In this document: positions 63,642 through 64,000 of the stretch, one piece after another
How the letters are laid out: every line of letters starts with the position of its first letter
Numbering within the stretch: the first letter of the stretch is position 1
DNA from: Paracyclopina nana
Taxonomy: Eukaryota; Arthropoda; Copepoda; Cyclopoida; Cyclopettidae
Length of the DNA: 64,000 bases
Reading direction: 5' to 3'
NCBI GenBank assembly: GCA_019096065.1
Contig: JAGUCH010000002.1
Location: 14,086,501-14,150,500, forward strand
Position numbers and translations under genes: made by a program
The notes under the pieces: generated by a model
Databases searched by the model: none
Seen by the model: the letters and a program-made list of their open reading frames with translations, nothing else
Told to the model about the DNA's origin: nothing

Positions 63642-64000
63642 TTCTTTTTGCATTTTGCATTCATCGCAAAAAATGCTCACATCTTGATAGCGAATGCCAA
63701 AGTCTTAGTTTTTGTTGGTGCAAACAAAAAACTAGCAATAAAAGGCCATCAGCGCCACCTTTGTTGAAAAATGTGAATTCCTTGATATTATTTAATAAAG
63801 CAAGTTGTTCTCTCAAGGTCACTAGAAAGAAAAATTGAATTTGCAAGAGAAAAGTGGATCAAGGTCAACCTCATGGTTTCATTCATTACATAGGAAAAAA
63901 TCGATGAAAATGGGGAATTTCAGGTATTTTGAACAACAGCAACTGAAGCGCTAGTAATGAAGTGTGCTCATCAAGTAGTAATGTTTGGTTGTTGAAGGCC
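63642..64000. other. Window end, nothing identified
   Basis: AT-rich DNA after the tRNA. No gene is supported. Confidence 0.35.

Overview
This window is nuclear DNA from an animal, most probably an arthropod. My best guess is a small crustacean with a compact genome. The evidence is spliced genes with GT-AG introns mostly of 45-70 bp, a cluster of secreted cysteine-motif plus CUB proteins of an arthropod type, invertebrate orthologues (ERp29/Windbeutel with KDEL, dolichol kinase, WDR18, EMC6, LYRM1/LYRM9, MICU), and many terminal-inverted-repeat (TIR) elements. The species cannot be fixed from sequence alone.

Layout. 0-10.7 kb: one LTR retrotransposon on the minus strand with intact gag (854 aa) and pol (2667 aa) frames joined by a TAATG stop-start overlap. 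11-13 kb: GC-rich DNA without convincing genes. 13.1-14.8 kb: a secreted acid-lipase-type gene (+). 15-15.8 kb: two abutting TIR elements. 16.7-22.4 kb: four minus-strand genes in series (WW/tandem-CUE protein, MICU2/3-type calcium regulator, LYRM9, LYRM1). 22.7-26.8 kb: SDR39U1 (+) and two unrecognised genes (-), with 15-bp minisatellites on both sides of the second. 28.5-36.9 kb: ARL2, dolichol kinase, a GT31 glycosyltransferase, a PLD3/4-like protein and a second GT31, all plus. 36.9-38.2 kb: ERp29 and an F-box protein (-). 39.3-41.9 kb: a T-box factor (+). 41.9-44 kb: ADAT2 and URI1 (-). 44.2-46.8 kb: WDR18 and mevalonate kinase (+). 46.8-47.1 kb: EMC6 (-). 47.4-57 kb: mostly transposon-derived DNA around a membrane alkaline phosphatase (-), including a 786-bp block present twice. 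57.2-63.5 kb: three CUB-domain paralogues in +, -, + order. 63.57 kb: a tRNA-Pro(UGG) gene.

The most interesting pattern is gene packing. Same-strand neighbours are separated by 4 nt (LYRM9-LYRM1), 8 nt (ADAT2-URI1), 10 nt (ARL2-DOLK), 29-86 nt (F-box-ERp29), 70 nt (GT31-PLD) and 113 nt (WDR18-MVK). Some downstream genes have a splice-acceptor-like tract just before their ATG. This suggests dicistronic or operon-like transcription, possibly resolved by trans-splicing, but only transcript data can show it. Convergent pairs are equally tight (1, 8 and 24 bp between stop codons). The retrotransposon is also unusual: Pol begins with its own ATG, carries a predicted two-helix membrane hairpin before the protease, and ends with a roughly 740-residue extension containing a duplicated motif.

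Exon boundaries were worked out by eye from GT/AG signals and reading-frame continuity. For most spliced genes the exon lengths sum to a multiple of three, but no alignment or transcript evidence was available.
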